NCBI GenBank assembly: GCA_016714985.1
Contig: JADKBS010000030.1
Span: 1-64,000 of the forward strand
From: Saprospiraceae bacterium
Lineage (GTDB): Bacteria > Bacteroidota > Bacteroidia > Chitinophagales > Saprospiraceae
Direction of reading: 5' to 3'
DNA length: 64,000 nucleotides
Both the position numbers and the translations under genes were made by a program. The stretch's first letter is position 1; each line of letters begins with the position of its first letter. Positions 29,353-37,921 of this stretch are shown here, in pieces. The notes under the pieces were generated by a model. It did not search any database. It was not told the origin of the DNA and worked only from the letters and a program-made list of their open reading frames with translations.

Positions 29353-29374
29353 CCACGCATCAAAACGCATCAAC

Positions 29375-30004
29375 ATGAAGAACAAACTGACCTCCCAACT
29401 CCTTTTCGCCCTCAGTTTCGGGCTTGTTTTCACTGCCTGCAGCACGGCCCAGAAAGCCGCCAGCGACGGCAGCATTCCCCTTTTCAATGGCAAAGACCTT
29501 ACCGGATGGGTCAACTATGGCCGGGAAAAATGGTACGTCGAGGACGGCCTGCTGGTTTGCGAGAGCGGCATGTACAAAGAGTACGGTTACCTCGGCACTA
29601 CCGAAAAGTTCAAGGACTTCGACCTGACGCTGGAGTTCAAGCAAGAAGCCAATGGCAACAGCGGTGTCTTTTTCCGTTGCAGCGTGGACGGCACGAAGGT
29701 ATCGGGTTGGCAAGCCGAGGTGGCCCCAAAAGGGCATGACACGGGCGGTATTTATGAGAGCTATGGCCGGGGCTGGCTCATCAAGCCCATCCCCTCGCTG
29801 GATGATGTTTTAAAGGAAAACGACTGGAACACCATGCGCATCCGCTGCGTCGGTGACGAGGTGACGACCTACCTCAACGGCATCCAGATGATTACGCTCA
29901 AGGACGAGAAAATCGGCCAGGCGGAGGGGCAGATTGCCTTGCAGATACACGATGGGGGCGGGATAAAAGTGCGGTGGCGGAATTTGAGGGTAAAGAAGCT
30001 TTGA
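29375..30004 (+). CDS. DUF1080 (3-keto-disaccharide hydrolase-like) lipoprotein
   Basis: A 209-residue lipoprotein: signal LTSQLLFALSFGLVFTAC with lipobox cysteine at about residue 22, then the concanavalin-like jelly roll of DUF1080. Diagnostic stretches are IPLFNGKDLTGWVNYGREKW, GYLGTTEKFKDFDLTLEFKQ, GNSGVFFRCSVDGTKVSGWQ, and NTMRIRCVGDEVTTYLNGI. Some members of this family hydrolyse 3-keto-disaccharides in pathways that use Gfo/Idh-type oxidation, and an exported Gfo/Idh enzyme is encoded 3 kb away. That link is an inference. Its length is normal. Confidence 0.88.
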   Translation: MKNKLTSQLLFALSFGLVFTACSTAQKAASDGSIPLFNGKDLTGWVNYGREKWYVEDGLLVCESGMYKEYGYLGTTEKFKDFDLTLEFKQEANGNSGVFFRCSVDGTKVSGWQAEVAPKGHDTGGIYESYGRGWLIKPIPSLDDVLKENDWNTMRIRCVGDEVTTYLNGIQMITLKDEKIGQAEGQIALQIHDGGGIKVRWRNLRVKKL

Positions 30005-30054
30005 CGACGGTGGACGGCTTACGGATGGACGGTGGACGGATGGGTGCGGCAGCG

Positions 30055-30087
30055 AGATTTCCGAATTCTCGAAGAATTCGGAAATCT
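30055..30087. repeat. Perfect 15-bp palindrome upstream of the STAND gene
   Basis: AGATTTCCGAATTCT and its exact reverse complement flank a three-base loop (CGA). It sits 42 bases before the ATG at 30,129 and after GGACGG word repeats (30,005-30,040). It could be an operator or a transcript hairpin; no T-run follows. Confidence 0.65.
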
Positions 30088-30128
30088 GTGGCATAACGCT
30101 ATATTTACCCGCCAAACCCATTCCCCTT

Positions 30129-32474
30129 ATGGAGCCGAATAATAAGCATAGCGAAATACGGAAACTCATCGAGGAAGGCGACTATGAAAATGCCTTTCGT
30201 CAGTTCATTGCCAAGAAACCGGACAGCGCCCTGACCGAGGAGGCCGAAAGGCTCTATGCCCGCTTTTCACAGAATGAAAAAGACCACGGCAAGCAGCTTG
30301 CCAATTCCTCCCATTGGAAAACCGAGCAGCGGGAAATCGTGGACGACCTCATCAACCTGCTCGACAAAGCGGATGCACCGCCCACCGCCTATATCTCCTT
30401 TGTGCGCCGCCCACCGCTGGTGGCCCACCTTGTTTTGGGGAGGAAAGAAGACCTGAAAGTCATCGCTGATTGCTTCGAGCAGGGCGACCACCTGCTGCTC
30501 CTCAACGGCATGGGTGGTGTGGGCAAGAGCACCCTTGCGGGCTTTTATATGGAGCGCTTGGGCCATCGCTACCGCCATATCGGTTGGGTGCGCTACACAG
30601 GCAACCTCGCCAATGACCTCGCCCGTGACCTGACCGACCAAGTTGCCCTCGGCTTCTCCGAAGACCTCCGCAACAACTTCGACCGCCTCGACCCCGAAAC
30701 CAAGTTCGATACCCTGATGCGCCACTTGGAGCGCCTGCCCGGCCCCAACCTCCTCATCGTGGACAACCTGAACACCCTCGAAGATGCAGAGGACTGTGCC
30801 GCCCGCTCCACCCAATTCCCCCACGGCTGGAAACTGCTGATTACCGCCCGTGAACACAATGAGGGTATGCCGCACCATAGCGTGGGTGTGCTGAATTTGG
30901 ACGATGCCCGCAGGCTTTTCCTAAGGCACTGCCCGCAAACGTCCAGCGAACACACCCAACTTGACAGCTTGCTCGAACACGTAGGCCGCCATACCTTGGT
31001 GGTTGAATTTCTTTCCAAGACCACCAAGACTCAGGGCTGGACACCCGAAAAAATGCTCGACCGACTGAAAGCGCAGGGCCTCACCCACCTTGACACTAAG
31101 GCGGAGGTAGCCACCGCCCACAACAAAAACCAGCGAGCCAACCTCGTTACTTACATCTCCGCCCTCTTCGACATCAACTTGAGCACCCTGACCGAGCCTG
31201 AGCGCTGGCTATTGGCCAACCTTTCCGTGCTGCCTAATTTCGCACATGCTTATTCGGTGTTGGAGGAGATGTTGTTTTATCCGGTTCCCGATAGTGAGGG
31301 CGTGACTTCGAGTCACACCCTCACTAAGCCCAGCAGCCCCGACGACCTCTACCCCTTACTCAATGACCTCACCGCCAAGGGCTACTTCGAAAAGCTGCGT
31401 ACCCGGCGGCCAACCCATGCGAAGCTGGAAGAGCCAGCACCAGAGGAGGATGGGTTTTATATGCATCCGGTGATGGGGGAGGTGATACGGGAGAAGGAAA
31501 AGCCAGATGTAGTGGTTTATGGGGAGATGGTGGAGTATTTTATTGAGAAGTATTTATTTGACAGTTCGATAAAAAATCCAGCTCTTGCTTTTCATTGGAT
31601 AGTTTATGGCGAGGTACTTGCCAATCGTCTAATTGAGGGTGAATCTACAGCTACTATTGCAAATAATATTTCAAGATGCTTATATACTCAAGGTAACCTG
31701 CTTGCTGCATTAGAATGGCAATTAAGAGCGAAAAATATTTTAGAAAAAATAGTAGAAGAAAACCATCCAGACCTTGCGACTTTTTACAACAACCTCTCAT
31801 TAATCTATCGCCGACTAAACCAGATTGAATTAGCGTTTGAATTTCTGCTAAAATCAATTACTATTCGGAAAATGATTTTAGCAGAAAACAACCCTCTCTT
31901 GGCACAATCTTTCAACAATCTTTCACAGTATTATCACGACATTGGCGACCTCGAAGAGGCTTTAAATTTCCAGCAAAAGGCCAAGGACATTTGGGAAAAA
32001 GCATTTGGGGTAAGTCATCCTGATATCGCTACTTCCTATGGCAATATAGCTATGATTTATAAGGATCTCAAAGACTTCAAAGAAGCAATTAACTGGCAGG
32101 ACAAAGCTATTGCTGTTGCTATAGATACTCTAGGAGAAAATCACCCTGACCTAGGTATCTTTTATAACAACCTTTCTGAGATTTATAGAGAACAGATGGA
32201 AATATCATTAGCTATAGAATGGCAAAAAAAATCTATTGATAATCGAGAGAAGACTTTGCCTGGTGGACATTACCAGCTTGCTATGTCATATTTAAACATG
32301 GCGACACTCTTGAGTGAAATTAACATTCTTAACGAAGCTCTTCACTACATCCAGCAAGCAGTAAACATTTTTCAGTGCAATTTACCGGAAGGACATCCAT
32401 ATATTCGCAATGCCTTTCATTGGCTCGCCCACATCCAAGCCCGTGCCGCAGCGGCGAGCGGGGAGGAGCAGTGA
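30129..32474 (+). CDS. STAND NTPase: effector-associated domain, NB-ARC, TPR repeats
   Basis: A 781-residue signalling NTPase. Residues 1-82 form a small helical domain (SEIRKLIEEGDYENAFRQFI ... EIVDDLINLLDKAD) like the effector-associated domains (EAD11-type) that recruit effectors in bacterial conflict systems. The NB-ARC core has Walker A GMGGVGKST at 127-135, Walker B LLIVDN at 208-213 and TAREHN near 239, then a winged-helix part. From about 515 there are six 42-residue kinesin-light-chain TPRs (ATFYNNLSLIYRRLNQIELA). No effector domain is fused, so a partner in trans is expected but none is seen beside it. The 3' third is clearly richer in A+T than the 5' two thirds. Defence or programmed death are inferred roles. 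Confidence 0.85.
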   Translation: MEPNNKHSEIRKLIEEGDYENAFRQFIAKKPDSALTEEAERLYARFSQNEKDHGKQLANSSHWKTEQREIVDDLINLLDKADAPPTAYISFVRRPPLVAHLVLGRKEDLKVIADCFEQGDHLLLLNGMGGVGKSTLAGFYMERLGHRYRHIGWVRYTGNLANDLARDLTDQVALGFSEDLRNNFDRLDPETKFDTLMRHLERLPGPNLLIVDNLNTLEDAEDCAARSTQFPHGWKLLITAREHNEGMPHHSVGVLNLDDARRLFLRHCPQTSSEHTQLDSLLEHVGRHTLVVEFLSKTTKTQGWTPEKMLDRLKAQGLTHLDTKAEVATAHNKNQRANLVTYISALFDINLSTLTEPERWLLANLSVLPNFAHAYSVLEEMLFYPVPDSEGVTSSHTLTKPSSPDDLYPLLNDLTAKGYFEKLRTRRPTHAKLEEPAPEEDGFYMHPVMGEVIREKEKPDVVVYGEMVEYFIEKYLFDSSIKNPALAFHWIVYGEVLANRLIEGESTATIANNISRCLYTQGNLLAALEWQLRAKNILEKIVEENHPDLATFYNNLSLIYRRLNQIELAFEFLLKSITIRKMILAENNPLLAQSFNNLSQYYHDIGDLEEALNFQQKAKDIWEKAFGVSHPDIATSYGNIAMIYKDLKDFKEAINWQDKAIAVAIDTLGENHPDLGIFYNNLSEIYREQMEISLAIEWQKKSIDNREKTLPGGHYQLAMSYLNMATLLSEINILNEALHYIQQAVNIFQCNLPEGHPYIRNAFHWLAHIQARAAAASGEEQ

Positions 32475-32517
32475 CCCCTTTTCATCATCACCTACCAACG
32501 GCGTTCGTGCTTTTTTT

Positions 32518-32591
32518 GTCATGGCCGCAGGCCACCTGCAACATCACAAGGGCCATCACACATGACGTCGCAGGTGGTCTTCGACCATGAC
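32518..32591. repeat. 22-bp inverted repeat of self-folding arms
   Basis: GTCATGGCCGCAGGCCACC at 32,518 pairs with the reverse complement at 32,570-32,591, which reads GTCATGGTCGAAGACCACC. Each arm has a mini-hairpin with a three-base loop (GGCC-GCA-GGCC and GGTC-GAA-GACC). The arms differ at complementary positions within each mini-hairpin. Confidence 0.75.
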
Positions 32592-32593
32592 AA

Positions 32594-32626
32594 AAGGGCG
32601 ATGGGCGCAGCCCCCATCCCTTTTTC
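32594..32626. terminator. Bidirectional terminator between STAND and T9SS genes
   Basis: The stem GGGCGATGGG/CCCCCATCCC with loop CGCAG, preceded by AAAA and followed by TTTTT, would stop transcription from both convergent genes. The pairing has one bulge on each side. Confidence 0.65.
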
Positions 32627-32643
32627 ATCGAAATCATCCATGC

Positions 32644-34353
32644 TTAAATCCGCACGATTTTCATGCTCGCCCTGCCGCCGTTGGCGGAAACCGTGGCCAT
32701 GTAAACTCCCGCCACAGCCTCGCCCATGCCCACCTCGAAGCTGTTAAGTCCTTCCGTTGCTTCGAAAGTCTTTGACCAAGCGAGTTTGCCCTGCAAATCG
32801 TACACCTGCACCAACACTCGTTCCTGCCCGGCAGCGGTGTAACTGATGGTGGCTCCGCCAATGGCCGGGTTTTGCAGCAGGCGCACGTTATCGGTGAAAT
32901 GCTTGGAGGGCTTTGGGTAAATGCGGTTGATACGGTTTCGGGCATTGGCATTCAGCTTGCTGTCGTCTAGGGTGCCCCCGTTCATATAGACGTTGAGCTT
33001 CACGTCAGGTGAGGTGCTCATGGCATTGGTGATATGTGCATTCTCCCCGAAAACGAGCGACATGCCCGGTTTCAGGTCGAGGTAGAACTGTGGGTCGGGG
33101 TGCTTCTCCGTCGGGATGCCCTGTAGCCAGAGCAGGCCGTCGAAGAGCAGGGTACTGCCCTTGCCCAGTTTCATTTTCCCGCCAGAGCGCAGCGCCATGA
33201 TTCCCCGGCCATCCTGCCCGTACTGCATCGTGACGCCGTCCGCTACCTCCAACGTGCCGCCATTGCGGAACATCATGCAGGAATTGGTTCCCTCAAAATT
33301 CACATGGCCGCCAGCGTGGATGTATTTGGTGTTGTCTTCGATGACGAAGTCAATTGGGCCAGGCATACAAATATCTCCAGCATGATTCACGAGGTTTACC
33401 TGATGGCGAATGCTATCACTACCTTCTACCAATGCACCTCGCAAGAAGGCAAAAGGCTGTGGCACAAGAGTTTCCCATTCTGAAACTATTAGATTTATGG
33501 TTTTTGGGTCTGCCGTATTGGTAGATGGCTGTGCCTCTACATAAGCAGGAGTTGAAGAGCTTGGATAGGAGTTCGAGTCTGTGTAAAGTAGCAGGTAGTT
33601 TGGTGCTGACCAACTTGGCCCAACTTGATAACCAACCAAATACAAGGGTACATTGTAGCTTGTATCTTCAAAGGTGAAAGGTGGAGCTACTACTTTATCA
33701 ATATGGTAGGGTGACCAAAAAGCAGTAATGCGAGCCTGGCTCATTCTCAGTGTCATATCTGGCGTTGTGCCAGGTGACAGCGTAAGTTTGACGATATACT
33801 CTCTAAGATAATTTTCATCGAAATACTCAGTAGGTAAGCAGGTTTCTAAGTCACCTAAATAAGAATGCTCCCCAGGAATATCCATATACCAGCGCATATT
33901 GGTGGAGTTTCCTGTTTCATCTGGTATTTGAATGCCGACAATAAGGCCAGAGCAAAAATTGTTGGAGCAATTGATGCCTGTTAAAAGTGTTGCCTCATTG
34001 TTGTTACTGTTCCATATGCTTGCCGAGGCAGAGTAGATGTAATTGGGTTGAAGCTGTTGCTTATTATCTTCGGTCAATCTATTGCGAAGAAAAATGGGCT
34101 TGGTGAGGTCAACGGTATGCAGGTCAATGCCTTCATTTGTATTGCTTTTCAGGCTGATGCAAATCGAGCTATCGAGCGGCCCGTCCCAATTGCCATCAAG
34201 CGTTTGGTACATGAACCAACCTATGTAAGATTGGATTGTGACCGAGCTATCGTGAGGGCAGGTTAACGTTTCAAACTGATTAAAAAAAGGGTTCAACTGG
34301 CTATAGCTGCAAACGCCAATCATCAACAGACAAAGCGTAAAAGACTTTTTCAT
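32644..34353 (-). CDS. Secreted protein with T9SS sorting domain, unknown function
   Basis: A 569-residue exported protein. Signal peptide MKKSFTLCLLMIGVCSYSQ, no recognised catalytic domain, and a C-terminal T9SS type A sorting domain (VLVQVYDLQGKLAWSKTFEA ... GVYMATVSANGGRASMKIVR). Between about 300 and 480 are short beta-strand repeats (GGTLEVADGVTMQYGQDGRG, MALRSGGKMKLGKGSTLLFD) like a right-handed beta-helix. The 5' half (33,400-34,350) is visibly richer in A+T than the 3' half, which suggests that the N-terminal part is under different constraint or was acquired. It may bind or coat a surface; that is only a guess. Confidence 0.75.
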   Translation of the reverse strand: MKKSFTLCLLMIGVCSYSQLNPFFNQFETLTCPHDSSVTIQSYIGWFMYQTLDGNWDGPLDSSICISLKSNTNEGIDLHTVDLTKPIFLRNRLTEDNKQQLQPNYIYSASASIWNSNNNEATLLTGINCSNNFCSGLIVGIQIPDETGNSTNMRWYMDIPGEHSYLGDLETCLPTEYFDENYLREYIVKLTLSPGTTPDMTLRMSQARITAFWSPYHIDKVVAPPFTFEDTSYNVPLYLVGYQVGPSWSAPNYLLLYTDSNSYPSSSTPAYVEAQPSTNTADPKTINLIVSEWETLVPQPFAFLRGALVEGSDSIRHQVNLVNHAGDICMPGPIDFVIEDNTKYIHAGGHVNFEGTNSCMMFRNGGTLEVADGVTMQYGQDGRGIMALRSGGKMKLGKGSTLLFDGLLWLQGIPTEKHPDPQFYLDLKPGMSLVFGENAHITNAMSTSPDVKLNVYMNGGTLDDSKLNANARNRINRIYPKPSKHFTDNVRLLQNPAIGGATISYTAAGQERVLVQVYDLQGKLAWSKTFEATEGLNSFEVGMGEAVAGVYMATVSANGGRASMKIVRI

Positions 34354-34470
34354 GAGCGAGGATTTTGGTGATATGAAAAGGTTTCACCCAAAGATAATCC
34401 TCCCTAAAAATGAACCTGCAAAAACCTGTAAAACTGTCGGAGTGTCAACAAATAAAGGCGTTTTGTTCCT

Positions 34471-35850
34471 TTAGGGGACAGGTGCAAACCTCGCCGTAAA
34501 ATGCCTCAAAAATGGCGGCTCATAAACAATCTTGAAACCCTTCGCCGCCTCCCTATCGTCCAGCAGCATCTCAAAGGTTTCAATCACATAATCAATATGG
34601 CTTTGCGTATAGACCCGGCGGGGAATGGCCAGCCGGACCAGTTCCATCGGGGCGGGTATGAGTTTGCCCGCTTCATCGTACTTCCCGAACATCACCGAGC
34701 CAATCTCGCAACTGCGGATGCCGCCTTTTAAATACAACTGGCAAACCAGCGCCTGACCGGGGAACTGCTCCGGTGGGATGTGGTGGTAGAACTGCTTCGC
34801 ATCCACATACACCGCATGGCCACCGATGGGCCGAATGACGGGAATTCCGAGCCTTGTGAGCGCATTGCCGAGGTAGGCCGTGCTCTTGATGCGGTAATCG
34901 AGGTAGTCGGGCTCAAAAACCTCCAAAAGCCCCTGCGCTATGGCCTCCATGTCCCGACCGCTGAGGCCGCCGTAGGTGGAATAGCCTTCGGTAATGATCA
35001 GCACGGTGCGGCACAAGATGGCGAGGTCGAGGTTCTTTAGGGCGAGGAAGCCGCCCATGTTCACGAGGGCATCCTTCTTAGCGCTCATGATGCAGCCATC
35101 GGCGAGGGCGAACATCTCCTGCGCTATTTGGCGGTAGGTTTTTTCTCGGTAGCCTTCCTCCCGATGGCGGATGTACCAAGCATTTTCTGCCACACGGCAA
35201 GCATCGAGGATAAAAAGGATGCCGTTTTGCTTGCACAGCTCCGACACGGCACGGGCATTGGCCATGCTCACGGGCTGTCCGCCCCCGCTGTTGTTGGTCA
35301 CGGTAAGAATGACCGCCGCCACGTTTTCCTTGCCGTGCTTCGCAATATTTTCTTCCAGCTTCGCAACGTCCAAGTTCCCCTTGAAGGGCAGTTCCAGTTC
35401 CGGATGCTTGGCTTCTTCCACGGGCAAATCAATCGCCTCTGCCCCGCTGAACTCGATATTTGCCCTCGTGGTATCGAAATGGGTATTGCTGAAAAAGACC
35501 TTGCCCTTGCCACCAATCCTTGAATACAACAAATGCTCGGCGGCCCGCCCCTGGTGCGTCGGCAGGATATAGAGGCAGCCCGTGAGGTCCTTGATGGCCG
35601 CCTCCATTTTCAGCCAAGAGGTTGCGCCAGCATAGCTTTCATCGCCCTGCATGATGCCCGCCCATTGGTTGGAACTCATGGCCGAGGTGCCGCTGTCGGT
35701 CAGCAAATCAACGATGACCTCGGTGCTGTGCAGGAGGAAGGGATTGTAGGCGGCGTTTTTGAGGAACGCTTCCCGCTCGGCCTCGGTCGTCATTTTGATG
35801 TGCTCAACGACTTTGATGCGGAACGGCTCGATGATGGTCTTGTGATTCAT
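34471..35850 (-). CDS. tnaA: Tryptophanase
   Basis: A PLP lyase that splits tryptophan into indole, pyruvate and ammonia. The 459-residue protein has the family length. The PLP lysine is Lys259 in IMSAKKDALVNMGG; DACRVAENAWYI and STYGGLSGRDMEAIAQGLLE are also conserved. Tryptophanase is favoured over tyrosine phenol-lyase because the substrate-side loop reads SCEIGS, where the phenol-lyase has an arginine after the Glu (MERG). There is no tnaC-like leader or tnaB permease beside it. With kynureninase at 0.5 kb it gives two separate routes of tryptophan breakdown, about 33 kb apart. Confidence 0.92.
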   Translation of the reverse strand: MNHKTIIEPFRIKVVEHIKMTTEAEREAFLKNAAYNPFLLHSTEVIVDLLTDSGTSAMSSNQWAGIMQGDESYAGATSWLKMEAAIKDLTGCLYILPTHQGRAAEHLLYSRIGGKGKVFFSNTHFDTTRANIEFSGAEAIDLPVEEAKHPELELPFKGNLDVAKLEENIAKHGKENVAAVILTVTNNSGGGQPVSMANARAVSELCKQNGILFILDACRVAENAWYIRHREEGYREKTYRQIAQEMFALADGCIMSAKKDALVNMGGFLALKNLDLAILCRTVLIITEGYSTYGGLSGRDMEAIAQGLLEVFEPDYLDYRIKSTAYLGNALTRLGIPVIRPIGGHAVYVDAKQFYHHIPPEQFPGQALVCQLYLKGGIRSCEIGSVMFGKYDEAGKLIPAPMELVRLAIPRRVYTQSHIDYVIETFEMLLDDREAAKGFKIVYEPPFLRHFTARFAPVP

Positions 35851-35955
35851 GATTGCGGATTTCGGATTTCGGATTGGGGGGGCGGAATCGGTGGCAAAGG
35901 AAGTGGTTTAGTTTTCATTAGTAGGTGACGAAAGTCAGGTGGAGCAGAAAATAAA

Positions 35956-35988
35956 AAACCTTCCAAGTCTGCGAGACTTGGAAGGTTT
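35956..35988. repeat. Perfect 15-bp palindrome between tnaA and a lipoprotein gene
   Basis: AAACCTTCCAAGTCT and its exact reverse complement flank a GCG loop. The A-run on the left and T-run on the right make it able to act as a terminator for the minus-strand lipoprotein upstream or the reverse. It is surrounded by ATTTCGG/CCGAAAT words (35,858-35,880 and 36,030-36,050). Confidence 0.7.
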
Positions 35989-36050
35989 ACTGTGACCCCA
36001 ATCCGCAATCCCTGTCTGCCGAACAGGCAGGCGCAATCCGAATTCCGAAA

Positions 36051-36881
36051 TCAGATGGTAAATGGATAAACCTGCCCATTCACCGTGTAAGTGCCTTGGT
36101 CATCACAGCCACCGTCACCATAATCCACATAAACAGGGAGGCCGTTGATGTCGAGCGTTCCTTTGCCCTTGCTTACCCAAGCGCAATTATTGGCTTTCAC
36201 GAGCGGGGTTTGGATGACCCAATCCACGGTTTCGCCATTGGTGAGGGTGCTGAAAATACTGCCCGTTACTTCGTAAACATCGTCGCTATCGTCCCACCAA
36301 GAGGCGTGGCCAGCCGTTTGCTTGTAGGTTTGGTCGCCCGTGAAGGCAAACGTGTAGGCGTTCTGGTCGGTGAGCTTGATGCTTTGGGCATCAATGCGCA
36401 GGATGGCAGCGTCGGGGGTGCTCTGGTTGGTGAAGACGAACTGGCCTTCAATTTTCACGTTGTCTTCGTAGTAATTGTCGTAAGTGACGATGATGGCGGA
36501 ATTCAGCTCCCAGAAGGCCCCGACGGTCATCATTACTTTTCCTTGCTTGAATTTCCCATCGTCATCCGTGCAGCCAGCGCCAAAATCGGCGGTGATTATT
36601 TTCGGGAAAACAAGCGGGTCGGTCGGTGTGACGGTGATGGTGCCACAGCTTCTTTCCTGCACTTTGCCTTCTTGGATGCCGTTGGCGTTCTCAGCGCCCC
36701 ATTGGGCAATATTGAAGGAAGAAAGCATGATTTGCTGGTTGGCCATGGCCTGTTTTGCCTGTTCAACAGTGGCTTTGTCAGCTTCGGGCGTGGCCTTTTC
36801 TTCTTTTTGGCAGGCGGTGAAAACCAGCAGTATGGCAGTTGCCAAAAGCATCAGGGACGAATTCAATGATTTCTTGTTCAT
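36051..36881 (-). CDS. Hypothetical lipoprotein
   Basis: A 276-residue lipoprotein: signal SLMLLATAILLVFTAC with the lipid cysteine at about residue 24, then a helical linker (EKATPEADKATVEQAKQAMA), and a beta-rich domain with paired cysteines (ERSCGTITVTPTDPLVFPKI ... GAGCTDDDGKFKQG, and later NNCAWVSKG, GGCDDQGTY). The four cysteines may form disulfides in the periplasm. No known family is recognised, although such proteins are frequent in Bacteroidota. It has its own transcript between tnaA and the plus-strand gene at 37,119. Confidence 0.72.
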   Translation of the reverse strand: MNKKSLNSSLMLLATAILLVFTACQKEEKATPEADKATVEQAKQAMANQQIMLSSFNIAQWGAENANGIQEGKVQERSCGTITVTPTDPLVFPKIITADFGAGCTDDDGKFKQGKVMMTVGAFWELNSAIIVTYDNYYEDNVKIEGQFVFTNQSTPDAAILRIDAQSIKLTDQNAYTFAFTGDQTYKQTAGHASWWDDSDDVYEVTGSIFSTLTNGETVDWVIQTPLVKANNCAWVSKGKGTLDINGLPVYVDYGDGGCDDQGTYTVNGQVYPFTI

Positions 36882-37073
36882 AACTAAGATTTTTAGTTTA
36901 AGGATGAAAAATAGGTAGCCAATGCGTTGATGGTCAATCGCTTGTGAGAAACATCGTTTTGCATTGGAATCATCTTAGAAACGAGGGAGGGGGGTGACAC
37001 CCTACTTTTTTTGAAAAAAAATTGCCTCACAAAAAAAACTCCATCCAATTCCTCGACCAAACAACTGGGTGTG

Positions 37074-37081
37074 TAGCTTTG
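37074..37081 (+). promoter_or_regulatory. Candidate -7 box
   Basis: TAGCTTTG on the plus strand, 37 bases before the ATG at 37,119, fits the Bacteroidota -7 consensus. No convincing -33 TTTG is seen. Confidence 0.45.
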
Positions 37082-37118
37082 TAGCACTTTTAAATGAACC
37101 TAACTTAGTTGTTGTTTT

Positions 37119-37892
37119 ATGAAAACAAACATGTTCCTCTTTCTTCTAATGCTCACCAATCTCTCTGCTATGGCACAATCAAATGGCCTAATTGATTACC
37201 TCGACCTTATCAAAAACCAAGAAGCCGTAAAGCGGGGCGATTTCAAAGAAATCACTTGTTTGGTTGAGGGAGGCACCAAAATAACCCTGTTGATGAATGA
37301 AGAAGGGAAAATAAAAACAGAAATTGAAGATGACGCCAATGGTTTTCCATATAAAAGCGAATACGTCTATGAAGACAAAAAGCTCATGAAAATAACCAAG
37401 CTGATGGGCGAAATATTATTTTCCACAACCTATTACAAATATGACGATGCCGGTCATTGCACTCAAGAGCGAATGGTTTTTGGTAAAGTGGCCGGTCCAA
37501 ACGCCACCGACAAAATAACTGAATATGGGAATTACATCAATGGAAAGCCGTGTTACAGGAAAAATTACATAGATGCTGACGTCTATTACGAATATGAGTA
37601 TGACAAGGATGGCTTTTTGACAAACAAGAAAAACAAGGATGGCAGAAAGAAACAGCCTGTTGTTAAGAGGCAAGACAATCAAATCATTATTGAAAATTGC
37701 GAATGGGGAAGCGATAAAGTCACCAATATCGAAACATTGACCTACAATGACAAAAAACTGTTGCTCTCCTACACTACCAATTACCTAAAAGAGAAAAACA
37801 AAATTGTTTTTAGCTATGAATATGGGAGTTTAGGCTTGTTGAACAATATCAAAAGGAATGGTAACAAGATTGTTTCGGTCTATTACAAATAA
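37119..37892 (+). CDS. Hypothetical secreted protein with YD-like repeats
   Basis: A 257-residue protein with signal MKTNMFLFLLMLTNLSAMAQ. The mature part alternates short strands with Tyr/Asp pairs (YKSEYVYEDKKLMKITKLMG, YYKYDDAGHCTQERMVFGK, YYEYEYDKDGFLTNKKNKDG), a pattern seen in RHS/YD-type repeat proteins but without an RHS core. No enzyme motif is present. Codon use is more A+T rich than that of the flanking tnaA and queD. It is followed within 30 bases by a second small secreted protein, so the two form a pair. Confidence 0.68.
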   Translation: MKTNMFLFLLMLTNLSAMAQSNGLIDYLDLIKNQEAVKRGDFKEITCLVEGGTKITLLMNEEGKIKTEIEDDANGFPYKSEYVYEDKKLMKITKLMGEILFSTTYYKYDDAGHCTQERMVFGKVAGPNATDKITEYGNYINGKPCYRKNYIDADVYYEYEYDKDGFLTNKKNKDGRKKQPVVKRQDNQIIIENCEWGSDKVTNIETLTYNDKKLLLSYTTNYLKEKNKIVFSYEYGSLGLLNNIKRNGNKIVSVYYK

Positions 37893-37921
37893 CATGGCTA
37901 GTCATAAAAACAACATTAATC

